Positions 12,693 through 25,354 of a DNA stretch of 64,000 bases are shown in pieces. The stretch is from contig WHVA01000153.1 in NCBI GenBank assembly GCA_015179125.1, positions 124,001-188,000 on the forward strand, in the 5' to 3' direction. Within the stretch, counting starts at the first letter, position 1. Every line of letters begins with the position of its first letter. Below the pieces are notes generated by a model. It was not told where the DNA came from, did not search any database, and was given only the letters and a program-made list of their open reading frames with translations. This stretch comes from Gautieria morchelliformis (Eukaryota; Basidiomycota; Agaricomycetes; Gomphales; Gomphaceae). The translations under genes and the position numbers were made by a program.

Positions 12693-12719
12693 TTTTTTTT
12701 TTTTTTTTTTTTTTTTTTT
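12693..12719 (-). repeat. 27-base poly-T tract (poly-A on the minus strand)
   Basis: An uninterrupted run of 27 T residues. Read on the minus strand it could be the tail of a retroposed sequence lying to its right, but no AATAAA signal and no matching target duplication were found. A simple homopolymer is equally possible. Confidence 0.7.
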
Positions 12720-13204
12720 CCATTATTATCCATAGGTCGTGTTGGAAACAGCATTCGCTTGTGCGCCAATCATTTCCGTGAGGAGGTGCTCAACGCTGAG
12801 TTCTTAGTTGCGATGGTGGCATGTGTAACAGTATACGTAGCGAAGCACGGCGGTGGGAGGTTCCTTCCAATTGTGGCGTGTCAGATTCGCAGTTAATTGC
12901 TTTGAGATGGTTGCGTGCGTACTGCGTTGTAGCCTCATAAAACAACCCCGCGCATCCCCCGATCTCGTGGAGTCGACGCGGTGCACATGAGGAGCATGGT
13001 GGTATATCCTACGTCGCAGCAGGCACCGGAAGCGGGACCCTCTACCGAGTCGAAGCTCAGCCTACACGAGCGGTGGTGAACGACCCCGCACGTAGTCCTT
13101 TTACCCCTTCGGCTTGAAAGGTGTTGACATTGCGGCACAACATGCGACAGCATATAACAGCAGTGACACACTGCACAGTCCAAGTCTCCGAGTCGAGACG
13201 TGTT

Positions 13205-15515
13205 GAATAACTCAGCTGTCTCGCGGCGAAAATCCTGAAATCCGTACTCACGAGGCGTGGAAAGGAGACGAAGGCATCATGCGCAGGTACATGGTGGTGG
13301 CATGTGTAGTGCGTCTACCTGTGCAAGCAGCACGTGATGGTGCACGTATTCAACCAGCTCTGACGAGTATGGGACGGTGGGAGCGCTACCGGCCGTAGAC
13401 GGAAGGCGAGTGACGGAGTATGGGTGTGCAGGTCAGGGTCGAGGAGCGGGTGAGGGCCCCGCTGTCAAGAGCGGCTACGGCTCAACTACATGTACGCCGT
13501 GAGCGTTTGGGAGACGGACTAGGGTGTGGGCGGGGTGGACGTTGGGTGGAATGGTGGAGTTTTGACGGCAGATCCAAAAGCAGGGCATGTGACACGTAGA
13601 CCGTGGGCGAATTCTGAACACATTGCGCTCTTGCATCTCATGGACGCTGCTCGGCACTGTGGTCGTGCGTCTCCGGTACACTCTACAGGCTCTGCACATT
13701 CAGCTCGTTTTGTGCCCACGAATAGGCACGAATTCACCCCATTTCTGACGAGCATGGGAGGGTGGGAGCGTTACCGGCATAGATTGGCCGTAGACGGAAG
13801 GCGGTGGAGTATAAGTGCGTGTGCAGGCCAGGGTCGAGGAGCACGCTACGGGTCAAGCCCCTGGGCCGTCCGGTCAAGAGCAGCAACAGCACAACCACAT
13901 GTGTACGTCGTGAGTGTTCGGGAGACGGACGGGGGGTGGCGGGATGGACGTTGGGTGGATTGAGAGAGTGCAAGTACGAGCACGATCGTGGGTCGAAAGG
14001 TAGTACTTGTAGCTCCAAGGCCCACATGTATCTTTGTCTGTGACTGCGCCATCCAGACGTGGTTGTGCTGTGGGCTGCAGCTGCGCCTTCTGGGAAGGGG
14101 GGCTTGATGGCACGTGTGGTTGACTGGAAGACAAACGAAGATTAGGACGAGGGTCTGCGACGAAAGGAAGGGCATGAGACGCATAACAATGGGATACGAA
14201 GGAATCATGTTTACGCAAAAAAACAACAACATAACTCTCAGATGTCATGGAAGGTAGGCATAAACCCGATAGACAACAATGAGGAGACAGATGGCGAATG
14301 AAAAAGGCGATAATGAGATCAACAGCAAGGGATCAGAAACAGCACAGCGGGACAAATAATAATAATAAAACGAAATAGCCGTAGCATGCGCAATTCCAAC
14401 AAACAAAGAGATACCCACAGGACGGATCCGTGTACAGAAACGTGCCAGGGGCGTTTGGCGGGATGTGCGTTGGCGTGTGCTTCCAGTGTTGAAGTGAGTC
14501 AGGTTTCACATGGAGCCGGAGCTAGCTAGTATGGATTCGGAAAGGACGGGGAGAGGTGGCATGGGCGAGGGCTATGATAGGTTCATGCATCCCCCTGCGT
14601 CAGGCTTGAAGCTTGAGGCACGGGAGGGGGAATGGAGGCAGGGATGATGGGCTACTAGGGACTATGGTAGGTGCTAGTGGGAGCGGTGAGCGAGTGTGGG
14701 AGTTCGTGTACTAAGGCCTGGTGTGAGTGAGGGAGAGCTTCAGGCGCCGATGCTGCCGTGCTGATAGACTCATAAACGGAGAGCCTCGCCTCAGGGGAAC
14801 GGAGCTTCAGACTCGAAAAGTGGGCAACGCGGCCCTCGGCGGAGTCCCCGTTGTCGTGGACTTTAGACTATAGTATTAGTAACTGGTTCGCAAAGTACAG
14901 CTAGGTGAGTTCTTTTTTTTGCCATGTACAGCTAGTATCCGCCCGCTAACGTTGTCTGGAATCTCTGCTCTTACCTAGTCATATCTGGGGAGTTCCCGTT
15001 CGTCCCCTTTGTCATTCTCGGCATACTAGAATCACCGCCCGCTTGAGGGGGGCGGCAGTAGTTTGCATTCGGCCGCCGGCATATAACATAGTGCTCAATG
15101 GAGACACCGAAACCAAAAACCTGAATAAAGTAACCGGAAATTTGGTCCGAAATTACTGAGGGCCGAGAGTGAGTGTGATACTTGGGAAGCATCGAGCGGA
15201 AGTGTACGAGGACCCTCCCATATGGGAGTGCAATCGCACACCTCTAACACCATGGGGCAGAATAAAGTCATGTAACGATCGGCGAGTCAGCGTGCCGCTG
15301 AACACTGAAAGCAACCCGACTCTCCCCGCTTCATTAAGCCTATTTCGCCCATAAGCTAATCGCCAAAAAAAATGCATGAACGACGCGATCTTCTAGCTCT
15401 AGCAGGAAAAACTGGGGACGTCGTCGAATGCTCACATGACATCCGGGCTTCTGTAATCAAGTTGTTGTAGCTGAAAAACGCGCTTGTTACCGAGATTAGG
15501 ACGTACGTTAAGCCA
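13205..15515 (+). repeat. Dispersed repeat C, copy 1 (inverted copy at 61,481-64,000)
   Basis: The whole interval matches the reverse complement of 61,481-64,000. It runs from CTCAGCTGTCTCGCGGCG near 13,210 to ATTAGGACGTACGTTAAG near 15,510, after which the two loci diverge. More diverged relatives lie at about 21.5-23.4 and 24.3-25.0 kb. Within it, a module with CTACCGGCCGTAGACGG recurs near 13,386 and, in variant form, near 13,771, so the element has internal repetition. Many long frames occur on both strands, but none is kept intact between copies, so I call no gene. Confidence 0.8.
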
Positions 15516-15989
15516 TTTTTTAGGCCTGGTTCCCGAGTCTTGTGGACTAAAATAATCCCGCCTACTGTATGAAAATGTCGAACAGTTATGAATACCAAAT
15601 CTCAACCCGGTCCTTTAAAGCCACTGACAAGAAGAACACTCAAGAAGATATCTTGCATATATCTAGGACCAGAGAAAACAGCGTCTGGGTGTCTGCAACG
15701 ATGAAGTCAGCAACAAACTTGTAGTACGAGGAATTCACAAAACCTTTCTGAACCCTCTCTGACCAGTAAGTACTCAAGCTTGCAATATACACAATTCCTC
15801 ACCAAGAAGGATCGCAAATGGTAAGTCTTCCGAAAGTCTTCCAATATGTGGCTGATGCGATACTCCAGAGGTGGAGCAGGAAAGATTATCTGCCGGTATG
15901 ACTTGAAGCGTTCACGTCTTACCTCGTACTCCATAAAAATGACATTCCCGGTCAGGTCGTGAAAACGAAAACCTGGATTGATGTCGACG

Positions 15990-16559
15990 TGCAGATGGAT
16001 ACCCTCGAAGACGGATTTCAGGCTGAGGTGATTAGCACATTTATTGCCCCAGATGACGATCATTGGAAAACGACCATTTAATTCAACGGCAGGCAAAAGG
16101 TCACAGCCACCAAAGGTTGACTTCAGTGTTCACGTCTGAGATGTTTCGATGCACGTGCGATTTTTGTGTAAGGAGTTATATATTGGAAGATCATAAATGG
16201 GTGTTACGCTCGGACGTGTAATGGTTTGCTTGCGAGCAATGGTAAGTCAACACCTTATAACAACCATAGTGGCACAACTAACCACAGTATTTTCTGGAAG
16301 TGACCACCTGGTCCGCGAGGGAGAGCCTGCCAAGCAGCACCGCGACGAGGAGAAACTCCCGCGCCAGTACACTGACACCAATCCGATAGAGGGCTGCGGA
16401 CAACCAGGAAATAGAAGAGACCACCTGCCCAGCGGGCCTTCTAACTCAGCAGACTACGAATCTGTAGGCAAACGCGAAATACACGACCATCGTCTGATTG
16501 AGGACAACCGTTATTCGCGACTGAGCACACCTTCGGCGTTGGCTGCTTCGCGAGCATAA
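15990..16559 (+). pseudogene. Gene X, copy 1 (degenerate)
   Basis: An AEVIS segment near 16,025 corresponds to AEVIGA in the other copies. It is followed by a GTAAGTCAACACC donor at about 16,240 and an exon reading DHLVREGE...DEEK that stays open to a TAA at 16,557-16,559. Stops occur between these parts in the expected frame, so an intact gene is unlikely. Function unknown. Confidence 0.3.
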
Positions 16560-19155
16560 TGAGTTGTTTATTTTCGACGAGTTCTCGTACTGGAGAAGAT
16601 TGACTGAGATGAGGTGGCGAAAGCAGATGTTTTGAGGTTGTAGCAATTGCGGCACTCGTCAAAGCAATGCTGAACGGATTGTGGCTGTGGCCTTTGGTTC
16701 ATCTCCATGCGCCCTGGGGTTCTCTGATCAACGTTGATGGAGCGTAAGCGTGGACGCTTTGATCACAGACGAAGCCACCTTGCGGCGGATAGGTGAAGCG
16801 CACCATGATTAATGTCTCGTCCGCGTCTATGTTCAAGGCACACGATAAGAGGACCGGTAAAGTCATTGTTGTCGTGCTGCTACCGCATGGACATCGACAT
16901 GAGTAAGAGGTTCGGATTTCAAGTCCTAAGTTGCTGTTGGAAAGTTGAGACGATCAATGCAACAGGCCTGGGCATGTAGGTCCGAACTTCAAGTTCTGTT
17001 TTGCTAGTCCTCCGAGCCCTTGCAGTAAATCCTTGAAAACTATCCACTTCTTCATCCTGTTAGTAGTGTTGAGGCTCGTAAGCTTAGTTACCGCGGCGGC
17101 TTGCAGGTGGGTTGATGTTTCTGAGTCGGACATACGGCGTTTGAAGTGCGGGGATGCAGCCGTGTGCCGGGAAAATGAGCTCAGACAACCACATCGCAAA
17201 GTCCAAAATAATTTACAGTGTCCCAAGACTACTGCCACAGGTGTGCCTCGCTAGTTCCTATAACAACCAAACATTAATATTTCGTCAGTCACGCCGCTGC
17301 CCTTAGTTATTAAACCTACTTGCATACTTGTATTGGCATCCTCGAAGATATTCCACCTCGGAACCTTTGCAACTGCCTGGGCAAAGGCGTACATCAATTA
17401 ACAATCTGTAACGGAGAGCACTGTGAGTACCGGTTAGATACGCCAGAGGTGGTAGCGCGGCTAATCTGCAGGACAGGGCCGATCACTATCCTGGTAGTAA
17501 ACAGCATAATGAAGATATTTGACGTGAGGTATGCACCTCTGTAGGAAGTGCATTAGCCATAACAGCCAGGAGAAGCAGACTGAGTGGTCTGTCGCACAAT
17601 GGACAGTTTAGTGCTCGCCTAGCATGGACCTCTATGTGCAATGTTGTATATTTGCGAGCTTGAGAGATGCGTCGGAGACAAGTGTTGGTACGTTGCTTCT
17701 TCTGTTTGCTTTGATACCTTCGAGCCTTGCCGTTGCCGACGTCGCGTAGCTCACTGGCAGCTGTCCTTCACACGCTCAGCACATTCACTTCCATGCCATG
17801 ATATTTTGCATTATGTCTCTTGTGCTGACTGTCGAGTTTCAGTTTGATGGTACAAGGTGTCTGACACCAGTGTTGTTCCAGTGACGACCCACATTAAACA
17901 TTAAACTGTACGGTACAGTAATCTTCTGGGTTACACCACATTCCGCCCACTAACACATGAATCACTAGATGTTTCGTATGTTGCGCCTTTAGTTGCCCTC
18001 GTAACACCCACGGCTAAAAACGACGCACCTATGCTACCATCGTCTTTGACATTCATGCCCCAGTTTCTGTTCTTGGGAATCATCACATGGTGCTTGTCAT
18101 GGGAGAAATACCTATATGCCTGCTACGACATGTCAGTATTCGCAGCCGCCACGGTCCGGCCTTCACTTATGATGGCAATGGCATAGTTTCGTTCCCAGTA
18201 GTCTTGTAGCACGCCCATATGCGCTCTGGCGAATCCACTGTGAATGCTGGACGAGAGGCAAGAAGCGCACGAGAGCGGAAGACAAGGTTCGTTAGAAGTT
18301 ATTCTCAGGAAGCGAGGCTTGAGCGCTCTCGAACCACGGTTTCTCCCCAAAAGCTCTCATGGAATTACACTCGCTGGCCCATGTACGTCTTGGTTGGCTG
18401 AGCGGCCGTGGTGCAAGAGGTATGTTATTCGATTAACGCGTGCTTACTATCAAACGTAATAACATGCTGTATGCCAGGCTCTAGTTGGCCACGATACTTT
18501 GCAAAAGCAGATCTCCAGCCTTATCAAAATTATCCAAGGTTTCGGGCCATACTCAAGTGGAATCAGTGCGGAAACTCCTAGGAACCATGGCAAGCAGGGG
18601 AAGGTTGATCATCAGACGGTCAGCAACTCCCTCGGATTGGTCTGACCTTGCTCACTCGTCCTGGCAGTAGTTGGCCACTCTCGGGTAGCAGAATGCATAT
18701 ATGCCAGCGAACTCTTTGTTTTGAACCCCTCTAGTTTGCCAGCCTTCAAAAGCGCCCACGGTATCGACGGGTTCTGGCCGCCGGGTCTTATTCTAGGTCA
18801 AGTTGGTGTTGGATCGCCTAAGAACTATGGCAAGCAGGAACTGATATCACAAGGTCAGTAGCTCTCGAATCGCTGTAATCTTGTTCACTCATCCCGGCAG
18901 GCAGTAGTACGGGCCGCCCTCGCTTAAGTAGCCAACTCGCCATTTTGAACTCCCCTGGTTTGCCAACCTCCTTCGCAAATGAAATCGTAACTTTCAGATG
19001 ACCCTCTGCGTATTGTGTTCATGAAAAGCTTCGCAAAATAGTCGGCCAGCCATCCATGCCAGGCTTGTTGGCTATCATATGGCGTTCAAGTGTGCTAAGC
19101 TGTCGAATCTACATAATTCCTGTCCTCGCATGGCTTCTGCCTCCCACCCAAAACC

Positions 19156-20029
19156 ATGAACAACAACGACCATTCGCGTGAGTTCTGCAGATAAACCTTT
19201 TCGATATACAGCTGATCAGCTTGACAACCTTCGGCATTGAAGGTATGCCCCATCACAAGGTCACCATCCCTCCATTGCTGCACTCGACTGGATCTGCTCC
19301 CAGCGCCACTGTCTGCCATCAAACAATACCCTTCTACGAAACATACGAACTCGGCTCGTATGACGTTATCGATTCAGTTGATCTCCATGGCAGAAAGCGA
19401 TTCAAGTGCTTATATGTCGGTTGCAACCACGATATGTTCGACCAACTGCAAACTGCACGAGTGCATGTCGCTCTACATTGTTCCCATGCTGCACTTGGGG
19501 AGCAACGTGCTATCACGGGGAACAATGAAACACAGCAGGACAACAATGTCCGTCATGAAATACGACGAATTCAAGACCCCGTTTTAGACCTGCAGTATGA
19601 CTGCTTTCTCGTTCCAGGGCAGGGTTCCAATCAGCGGCAGTTCAAGTGTGGTGTGGATGGTTGTGACCACGCTTTATTCGCCCGCCGCGATAAGGCACGA
19701 GAACATGTCAGTGCTCATCATTTGAAGCACTATGGATATATCTGCACGGCATGGTACGCGTTCTCATCTAGCACACATATTTGCTCATAGGACCTTCAGT
19801 GATACGGGATATATGCAACAATCACAGGCGGACCGACATGCTAAAATCGAGAATGGAGCTCGGTTTAGTTGTCAGTATCCACAATGGTGATTGGCTCGAC
19901 CTTAGTACACCCGTCAATCAACTGATATGTTTTTCTCTCAAAAGTCCCAAAATGCTGACTCGGCAAGATGGCAAGGCTAAACACGAGAAAATTTGTAAAT
20001 ACAGGCCGACTTCTGTTCCCAACGGCTAG
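19156..20029 (+). CDS. C2H2 zinc-finger protein, paralogue 1 (first intron acceptor damaged)
   Basis: Exons by comparison with the 28.4 kb paralogue are 19,156-19,177, 19,228-19,753, 19,800-19,886 and 19,945-20,029 (TAG). The summed length is exactly 240 codons, so the frame is intact. However, the first acceptor reads CAA where the paralogue has CAG (19,227); if it is unusable, translation could start at the ATG at 19,245 (226 residues). The product has two C-x4-C-x13-H-x3-H fingers (KCLYVGC..., KCGVDGC...), then a QADRH motif, and ends with a C...H...C motif in TKMLTRQD-like context. It is probably a nuclear nucleic-acid-binding protein of unknown target. The paralogue at 28.4 kb has only one N-terminal finger, so this copy gained one or the other lost it. 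Confidence 0.5.
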
Positions 20030-20529
20030 CACCTGATTACTGTAATGGTTGTTTATTGCTATTCTGCCACAATGCCCTACATGGTGAAATACCTATGTAA
20101 TTATGTCCCTTCTGACGTAGGAAAAAAGTGAGATTAAAATACGTATTTACATTGCGAGTGGAACATAGTTCAGGCTCGGTGTCATTCATAATCGATCCAT
20201 TTACCGGTGCACTGGTGATCATGGGTCGGGCTGAACTTCGCTACATCTTCGTCTATTCACGAATGTCTTGATGATACAACGTAGTCATTGACTACTGGCC
20301 AGTCGCGCAATCCTCTGCACACGCGGATACTGACAGACGAGCTGATCGCTAGCAACAGGCGTCGGGACATGATTCAGAATGATCCGCTGAGAAGGAAGGT
20401 CGTCCAAGCATCAGATGCTAGAATCAAGCCCATCGATGTCACCGTTTTCAGTTGTCCTGAATCGAGTGAGATAAATGCGTGCTTGCCTTGATCGCATTAA
20501 TGTACGTTGCCAGTGGTTGCGTATTGTCC

Positions 20530-20849
20530 ACCATGAAGTGTCGAGATCATAAAACTTCATCGTCATCTTTCAATCGGTAATCTCCTTCACCTTTCAAGCT
20601 CCCAGTCGGAATCGTGTATAAGAACCAGCATCACAGGGCATCTAGGTTAGTTTATCACATCAGCAGTTGCGCAGCACGGACATGGATACAGAGGAACGCT
20701 CACACGGTATCCTTTGCATGAAAAGTTCCGCTCGTTTTTGTAGCAGACTATCCCTAACCACTGTACAAGGAAGGTGACATCGGGAGGTGCCTAATTGGGT
20801 CAAGCAGTTCAAGCCCTCACCCGAATTCGATTTTTAACTTCAAAGATAT
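20530..20849 (-). pseudogene. URM1: URM1 pseudogene, near full length
   Basis: This locus is collinear with the intact URM1 at 29,512-29,949 from beyond the start codon to the diglycine end, but it is broken. The position of the start ATG reads ATA (near 20,846), the coding part around ELFM carries an indel, and the segment before STLHGG is frameshifted. The intron region is still recognisable. Similarity ends at the start codon, which marks the edge of the duplicated block. Confidence 0.7.
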
Positions 20850-21402
20850 ATGGCTGCGCACGACATGAACATACTTGGGCTTTGGGCGCTGTGTGTCTGA
20901 TCTGCGTTTTAAGGTCACTATGAGTGTGAAATTAAAACCACGTATTTACATTGCGAGTGGAACATAGTTCAGGTTCGGTGTCGTTCATAATCCATTGCCC
21001 GCTACCGGCGGTGATCATGGGCTGGATTGAACTTCGCTACATCTTGGTCTATTCACGAATGTCCTGATGATACAACGTAGTCATTGAATGGTCGCCAGTC
21101 GCGCAATCCCCTGCACACGTGGATGCTGACAGATGAGCTGATCGCCGGCAATAAAAGTCGGGAGATGACACGCTGCTGGGAGCCAAGGTGTCACCCATAC
21201 CGTATCATTAACGTTCGTAATGACATCCAACGATTATCACCCTCAGGATGTCATGAGGATTCCATCGTATACGGGAAAGGGGAAGGATGATTTTCCAAGC
21301 TGGAATCAAGCCTATCGATGTCTCCGTCTAGTTGTCCTGCTTCGAGCGAGAGAAAGGCGTGCTTGCCTTGATTGCATCCCGTTGCCAGTAGCTGTCCACC
21401 AT

Positions 21403-21600
21403 GAAGATTGAGATCATAATAGCTTCATCGCCATCTTTGGTAATCTCCTTCAAGCTCCCAGTCGATGCCCAGTCGATACGTGTATAAGAACCAACATCAC
21501 AGGGTGTCTAGGTTAGTTGGTCACATCAGTATTTGCACAGCACGGACATACATAAAGAACGCTCACCGTGTCCCCTTCCATGAAAGGTTCCGCTCGTCCT
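21403..21600 (-). pseudogene. URM1: Truncated URM1 copy (3' half only)
   Basis: This interval contains the C-terminal coding part, the intron and a short stretch upstream (ELFMEGDT-like), then homology stops abruptly and repeat DNA begins. The segment has lost the whole N-terminal part of the beta-grasp fold. An internal duplication of GATGCCCAGTC-like sequence near 21,465 adds damage. It is one of two truncated copies spaced about 1.02 kb apart. Confidence 0.6.
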
Positions 21601-23300
21601 TTCATTGTACATAGTAGCGTTGCTCCTCACCGAGGCACGACCTATCCAACCATGTCTTGGATTTATGTTGATTGCTAAGTCTAGTCTGCCTGCCTGATGG
21701 GCGCGTCTAGTGCATCTGCTCCCAGGCAGGCACCACCTCTGGATCATGGTAAAACATGTCGGGCCAGAACGGTCTGGTACTCGGTGTGGAGTTGCCGGAT
21801 TTGAAGACTGTAGCCCGGGTGCAGGTACAGGTGCAGATCCGTCAACCCTATTGAACGCTCTGCCCTCGTGCATCCCTTGAAGGACACTACGCTCGTGCTT
21901 CTCCGGCACGCTTCGCACGCCCTGCGCGATCCACTTGTCTCGTTCTCCCACAGGCGACTGGGTGCACAAGTTTAACCAGTTACGACAGACGAACATGTGA
22001 GGGTGGGAACGCGACCGGCCAAGACTAGCCGCTGACAGAAGGAGACGGGGTATGGGTGCTGTCATGCGCAGGTACCTGGGTGGTGGCATGTCAGGTGCGT
22101 CTATGCCTGTGCAAGCAGCACATCTCGCCGATGGTGATGGTGCACGAATCAACCAGCTCTGACGAGCATGGGAGGGTTGGAGCGCTACCGGCCGGCCGTA
22201 GACGGAAGGTGACGGAGTGGGTGTGTATAGGCCAGGGTCGAGGTGCAGGTCACAGGCTAGGTTCCACTCAGGATGTCACGAGGATTCCATCGTATACGGG
22301 AAAGGGGAAGGATGGTTGTCCAAGCTGGAATCAAGCCTATCGATGTCTCCGTCAAGTTGTCCTGCTTCCAGCGAGAGAAATGCGTGCTTGCCTTGATTGC
22401 ATCCCGTTGCCGGTAGCTGTCCACCATGAAGATTTGAGATCATAATAGCTTCATCGCCATCTTTGGTAATCTCCTTCAAGCTCCCAGTCGATACGTGTAT
22501 AAGAACCAATATCACAGGGCGTCTAGGTCAGTTGGTCACATCAGTATTTGCACAGCACGGACATGCATAAACAACGCTCACCGTGTCTCCTTCCATGAAA
22601 GGTTCCGCTCGTCCTTTCATTGTACATAGTAGCGTTGCTCCTCACCGAGGCACGACCTATCCAAACCATGTCTTGGACTTATGTTGATTGCTAAGTCTAG
22701 TCTGCCTGCCTGGTGGGTGCGTCTAGTGTATCTGCTCCCAGGTAGGCAGCACGTCTGGATCATGGAGTCGTCGATGGCGATGCCTTGCGAATCCCGGTAA
22801 ACCACGTCAGGCCAGCAGGTCTGGTACTCGGTGTGGAGTTGCCGGATTTGAGGACTGTAGCCCGGGTGCAGGTACAGGTGCAGATTCGTCAACCCTATTG
22901 AACGCTCTGCTTCGTGCCTCCCTTGAAGGACACTACGCTCGTGCTTCTCCCGCACGCTTCGCACGCCTTGCGCGATCCACTCGTCTCGTTCTCCCACAGG
23001 TGACTGGGTGCACAAGTTTAACCAGTTACGACAGACGAACATGTGAGGGTGGGAACGCGACCGGCCAAGACTAGCCGCTGACAGGAGACGGGGTATGGGT
23101 GCTGTCATGCGCAGGTACCTGGGTGGTGGCCTGTCGAGTGCGTCTATGCCTGTGCAATCAGCAGATCTCGCCAATAGTGATGGTGCACGAATCAACCAGC
23201 TCTGACGAGCATGGGAGGGTTGGAGCGCTACCGGCCAAGGCTGGCCGTAGACGGAAGGTGATGGGGTGGGTGTGTATAGGCCAGGGTCGAGGTGCAGGTC
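21600..23300 (+). repeat. Tandem pair of about 1.0-kb repeat units
   Basis: The sequence beginning TTCATTGTACATAGTAGCG at about 21,602 recurs at about 22,618, and CGACCGGCCAAGACTAGCCG at 22,012 recurs at 23,058. The period is therefore 1.02-1.05 kb. The unit includes the truncated URM1 copy and sequence related to repeat C. Long open frames on the minus strand (for example 21,526-22,152 and 22,617-23,444) lie in these repeats and differ between units, so they are not called as genes. Confidence 0.7.
22420..22618 (-). pseudogene. URM1: Truncated URM1 copy (3' half only), second unit
   Basis: Same structure as 21,403-21,600: a C-terminal segment reading ILVLIHVS...ISNLHGG, the intron with a GTGAGC donor, then a break. 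It still ends in diglycine but lacks the N-terminal half and has substitutions in the conserved acidic loop. It arose with the surrounding tandem duplication. Confidence 0.6.
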
Positions 23301-24310
23301 ACAGGCTAGGTCCCAATCTGTCCCATTGCTCTTCCAGTCCTGAAGGTGCACGACGCCTGAGTATTCGGCGGATGGACGAAGGTGGGGCGGGATGGCTTTG
23401 GGGTTGAGCGGGGGAGTCTTGAGTACAGGTACCCGCACGAGCACGGATCGAAATGTAGGTATGGTTCCAGTGCCTCGCGTGTGTCTTGTCTACTTCTACG
23501 CTATCCTGACGTGGTCATGCCGTGGCCCGCATATGCGGCCGCTGAGCACGGGGACTTGAGTGTTCGCACTACCTGGCATCATCTGTGCTGGGATTGATCG
23601 AGGGTGGAGCTGGGGGCTGAGATGTTGGCTGAAAGACAAACAAAGTCGGGTCAGATATCTGCGACGAAACCGGGGACGAAGAGGGTAACTAGGCCAACGC
23701 TCGCAGAGAGACGCTGGACAATGGCGCAAGGAAATTTAACACTCACGATCCTATGGCATGGAGTATACACCCCGCCTGCTCCCTTGGCCCTAGCAGCCAC
23801 GGGCTCACCGGGAAAAGGTAGGTCCGATGAATGGATCGGTGTGCTGCAGCATGTCAGGGTGACCGTCTGCATTCGCCTTGGCGTGTGCCTCCAGCGTCGA
23901 GGTGTCTAAGAACAAACATGGAGGTCACTGGCAGGTCGGGAAGGACGGGGGAGAAGATGCCATGGGCGAGAGGTGGGATAGATCCGGGTGTTCCCATGAG
24001 CCTGGGGCCTGAGGCGCAGGAGCGGGGATGGAGCCGGGGATGGTGGACTGCTGGGGGCGGCGTTAGGTGGTGGTGGGAGTGGTGAGTGAGGGGATAACAG
24101 AAAGGGCGCCTGTGGAAGGAGGTTGCTGCCGACGCCGATGTTGGTCGTGGCGCTAGACCCATAGACTCCTCGTAGACTCTCATAGACGGGAGGGGGACGT
24201 TGAGGAAGGGGGCTTTCCAAGCTCTATGCCCAATGGCCGTTCCCCAGCACGCACAGACCCACTCGACCCTCGGGCCTCGGGGGGCTCCGTTTGGGCGTCG
24301 CGCCTGAACT
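23300..24310. other. Repeat-derived sequence, no gene supported
   Basis: Sequence continues the repeat C relatives, with GC-rich stretches giving long shadow frames on both strands near 23.6-24.2 kb. None has splice signals or a recognisable domain. Confidence 0.45.
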
Positions 24311-25020
24311 CTATAGTAACTGTCTATCCGCTAACGTTGCAATCTAAGGGTACCTGCGCAGGCTGAGTGCTTCCCAGTCCGATACCTCTTACCTAGTCAC
24401 ATCTGCCATTCAGGGCATACTGATACCGCCCGCTTGTCGAGCGCTGATGGCATGCGTATTTTGCATTCTTTTATTTTTTTACGCTGGAATGTAAGCCCCT
24501 AGCAAATTTCCTTGCCACCGATCCCATCGCCGTGTAGAGTCCGTCAAAATGATGTCCAAAATAACCCGTTATCACGGCTTCTAGCTAATAATAATACCGA
24601 CCGCGGTCTTGGGTCAATAAAAAAAACATGCCCCTCGATTAGTGCGTCAGCCAAGTCAGGGACACGTACCAGGAAAAACCGAGGCGCCTTTCAGTCCAAA
24701 TTGGACGTCCGTTGCCCATCGTTGCCTGTCGAGACACATAGCGCTCAAGCCCAAGGAACGGAGCCGAGAATCACGGAGGACAATTATGTTGCATGTATGC
24801 GCCTCGAGGACCGTTGAATGGGAGTGCAGTCGCCCACCTTCGACGCCATGCGGCATCCTGCCACAGAATGAACGGGGAGTGCGGCGCCCCACGCTCCATA
24901 AAGCCTATCGCTCATCAGCACATCTAAATCGATGATCTTCTGGCTAAAACGCCACGTCTCGAAATGCATATATGAAATCGGGCTTCTGCCGTAAAGTTGT
25001 TGTGGCTAGGAAGGCGCGTT
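24310..25020 (+). repeat. Diverged relative of the repeat C right end
   Basis: Landmarks shared with 14.87-15.51 kb in the same order are CTTACCTAGTCA, CATACT..ACCGCCCGCTTG, GGGAGTGCA followed by ACC..ATGC/GG, the TAAAGCCTAT segment and a GCTTCTG..AAGTTGTTG segment. Identity is clearly lower than between the 13.2 and 61.5 kb copies, so this is an older copy that belongs to the large tandem duplication. Confidence 0.65.
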
Positions 25021-25354
25021 TGTTAGCGAATTATGAGCTACATGGATTCTGTTCCTCGACCCTGGCGGACCAAAACAATTCCACGTGATCCTCTAAGTCA
25101 GGCGCAATGCTCGAGAACGAGGACTGGGGCAATTTTTCAGAAACAGAGTGCCTGCAGGGACAAAGCCAGTCAAAACTTACGAGTAATTAACAATACCCCC
25201 TGCACAGCCTCTAAACGGTACACAAACTTACCCAATACTCCCGAGGTGGAGCAGGAAAGATTATCTGCCGATATGACTAGCGTTCACTTACCTCTTGCGC
25301 CATGGAGACGTCATTCCCCGCGCATGCCGCGAAAACGAATGCCTCAGCTATATA

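Larger units (their letters stand above)
15690..20849 (+). repeat. Triplicated block, direct copy 1
   Basis: This segment matches about 25.2-29.95 kb in the same order, at an offset of 9.0-9.5 kb. It is diverged, and several exon-intron borders are still recognisable. Together with the preceding repeat C it forms a large, old tandem duplication. The homology stops exactly at the (mutated) URM1 start codon near 20,847; beyond it the two copies are unrelated. The inverted third copy is at 3.8-8.0 kb. Confidence 0.75.

Noticed and set aside
22617-23444. 275-codon minus-strand open frame
   Set aside because: It falls in the 1-kb tandem unit. The equivalent frame in the neighbouring unit (21,526-22,152) differs in length and sequence, with no domain, so it is treated as a repeat-derived frame.
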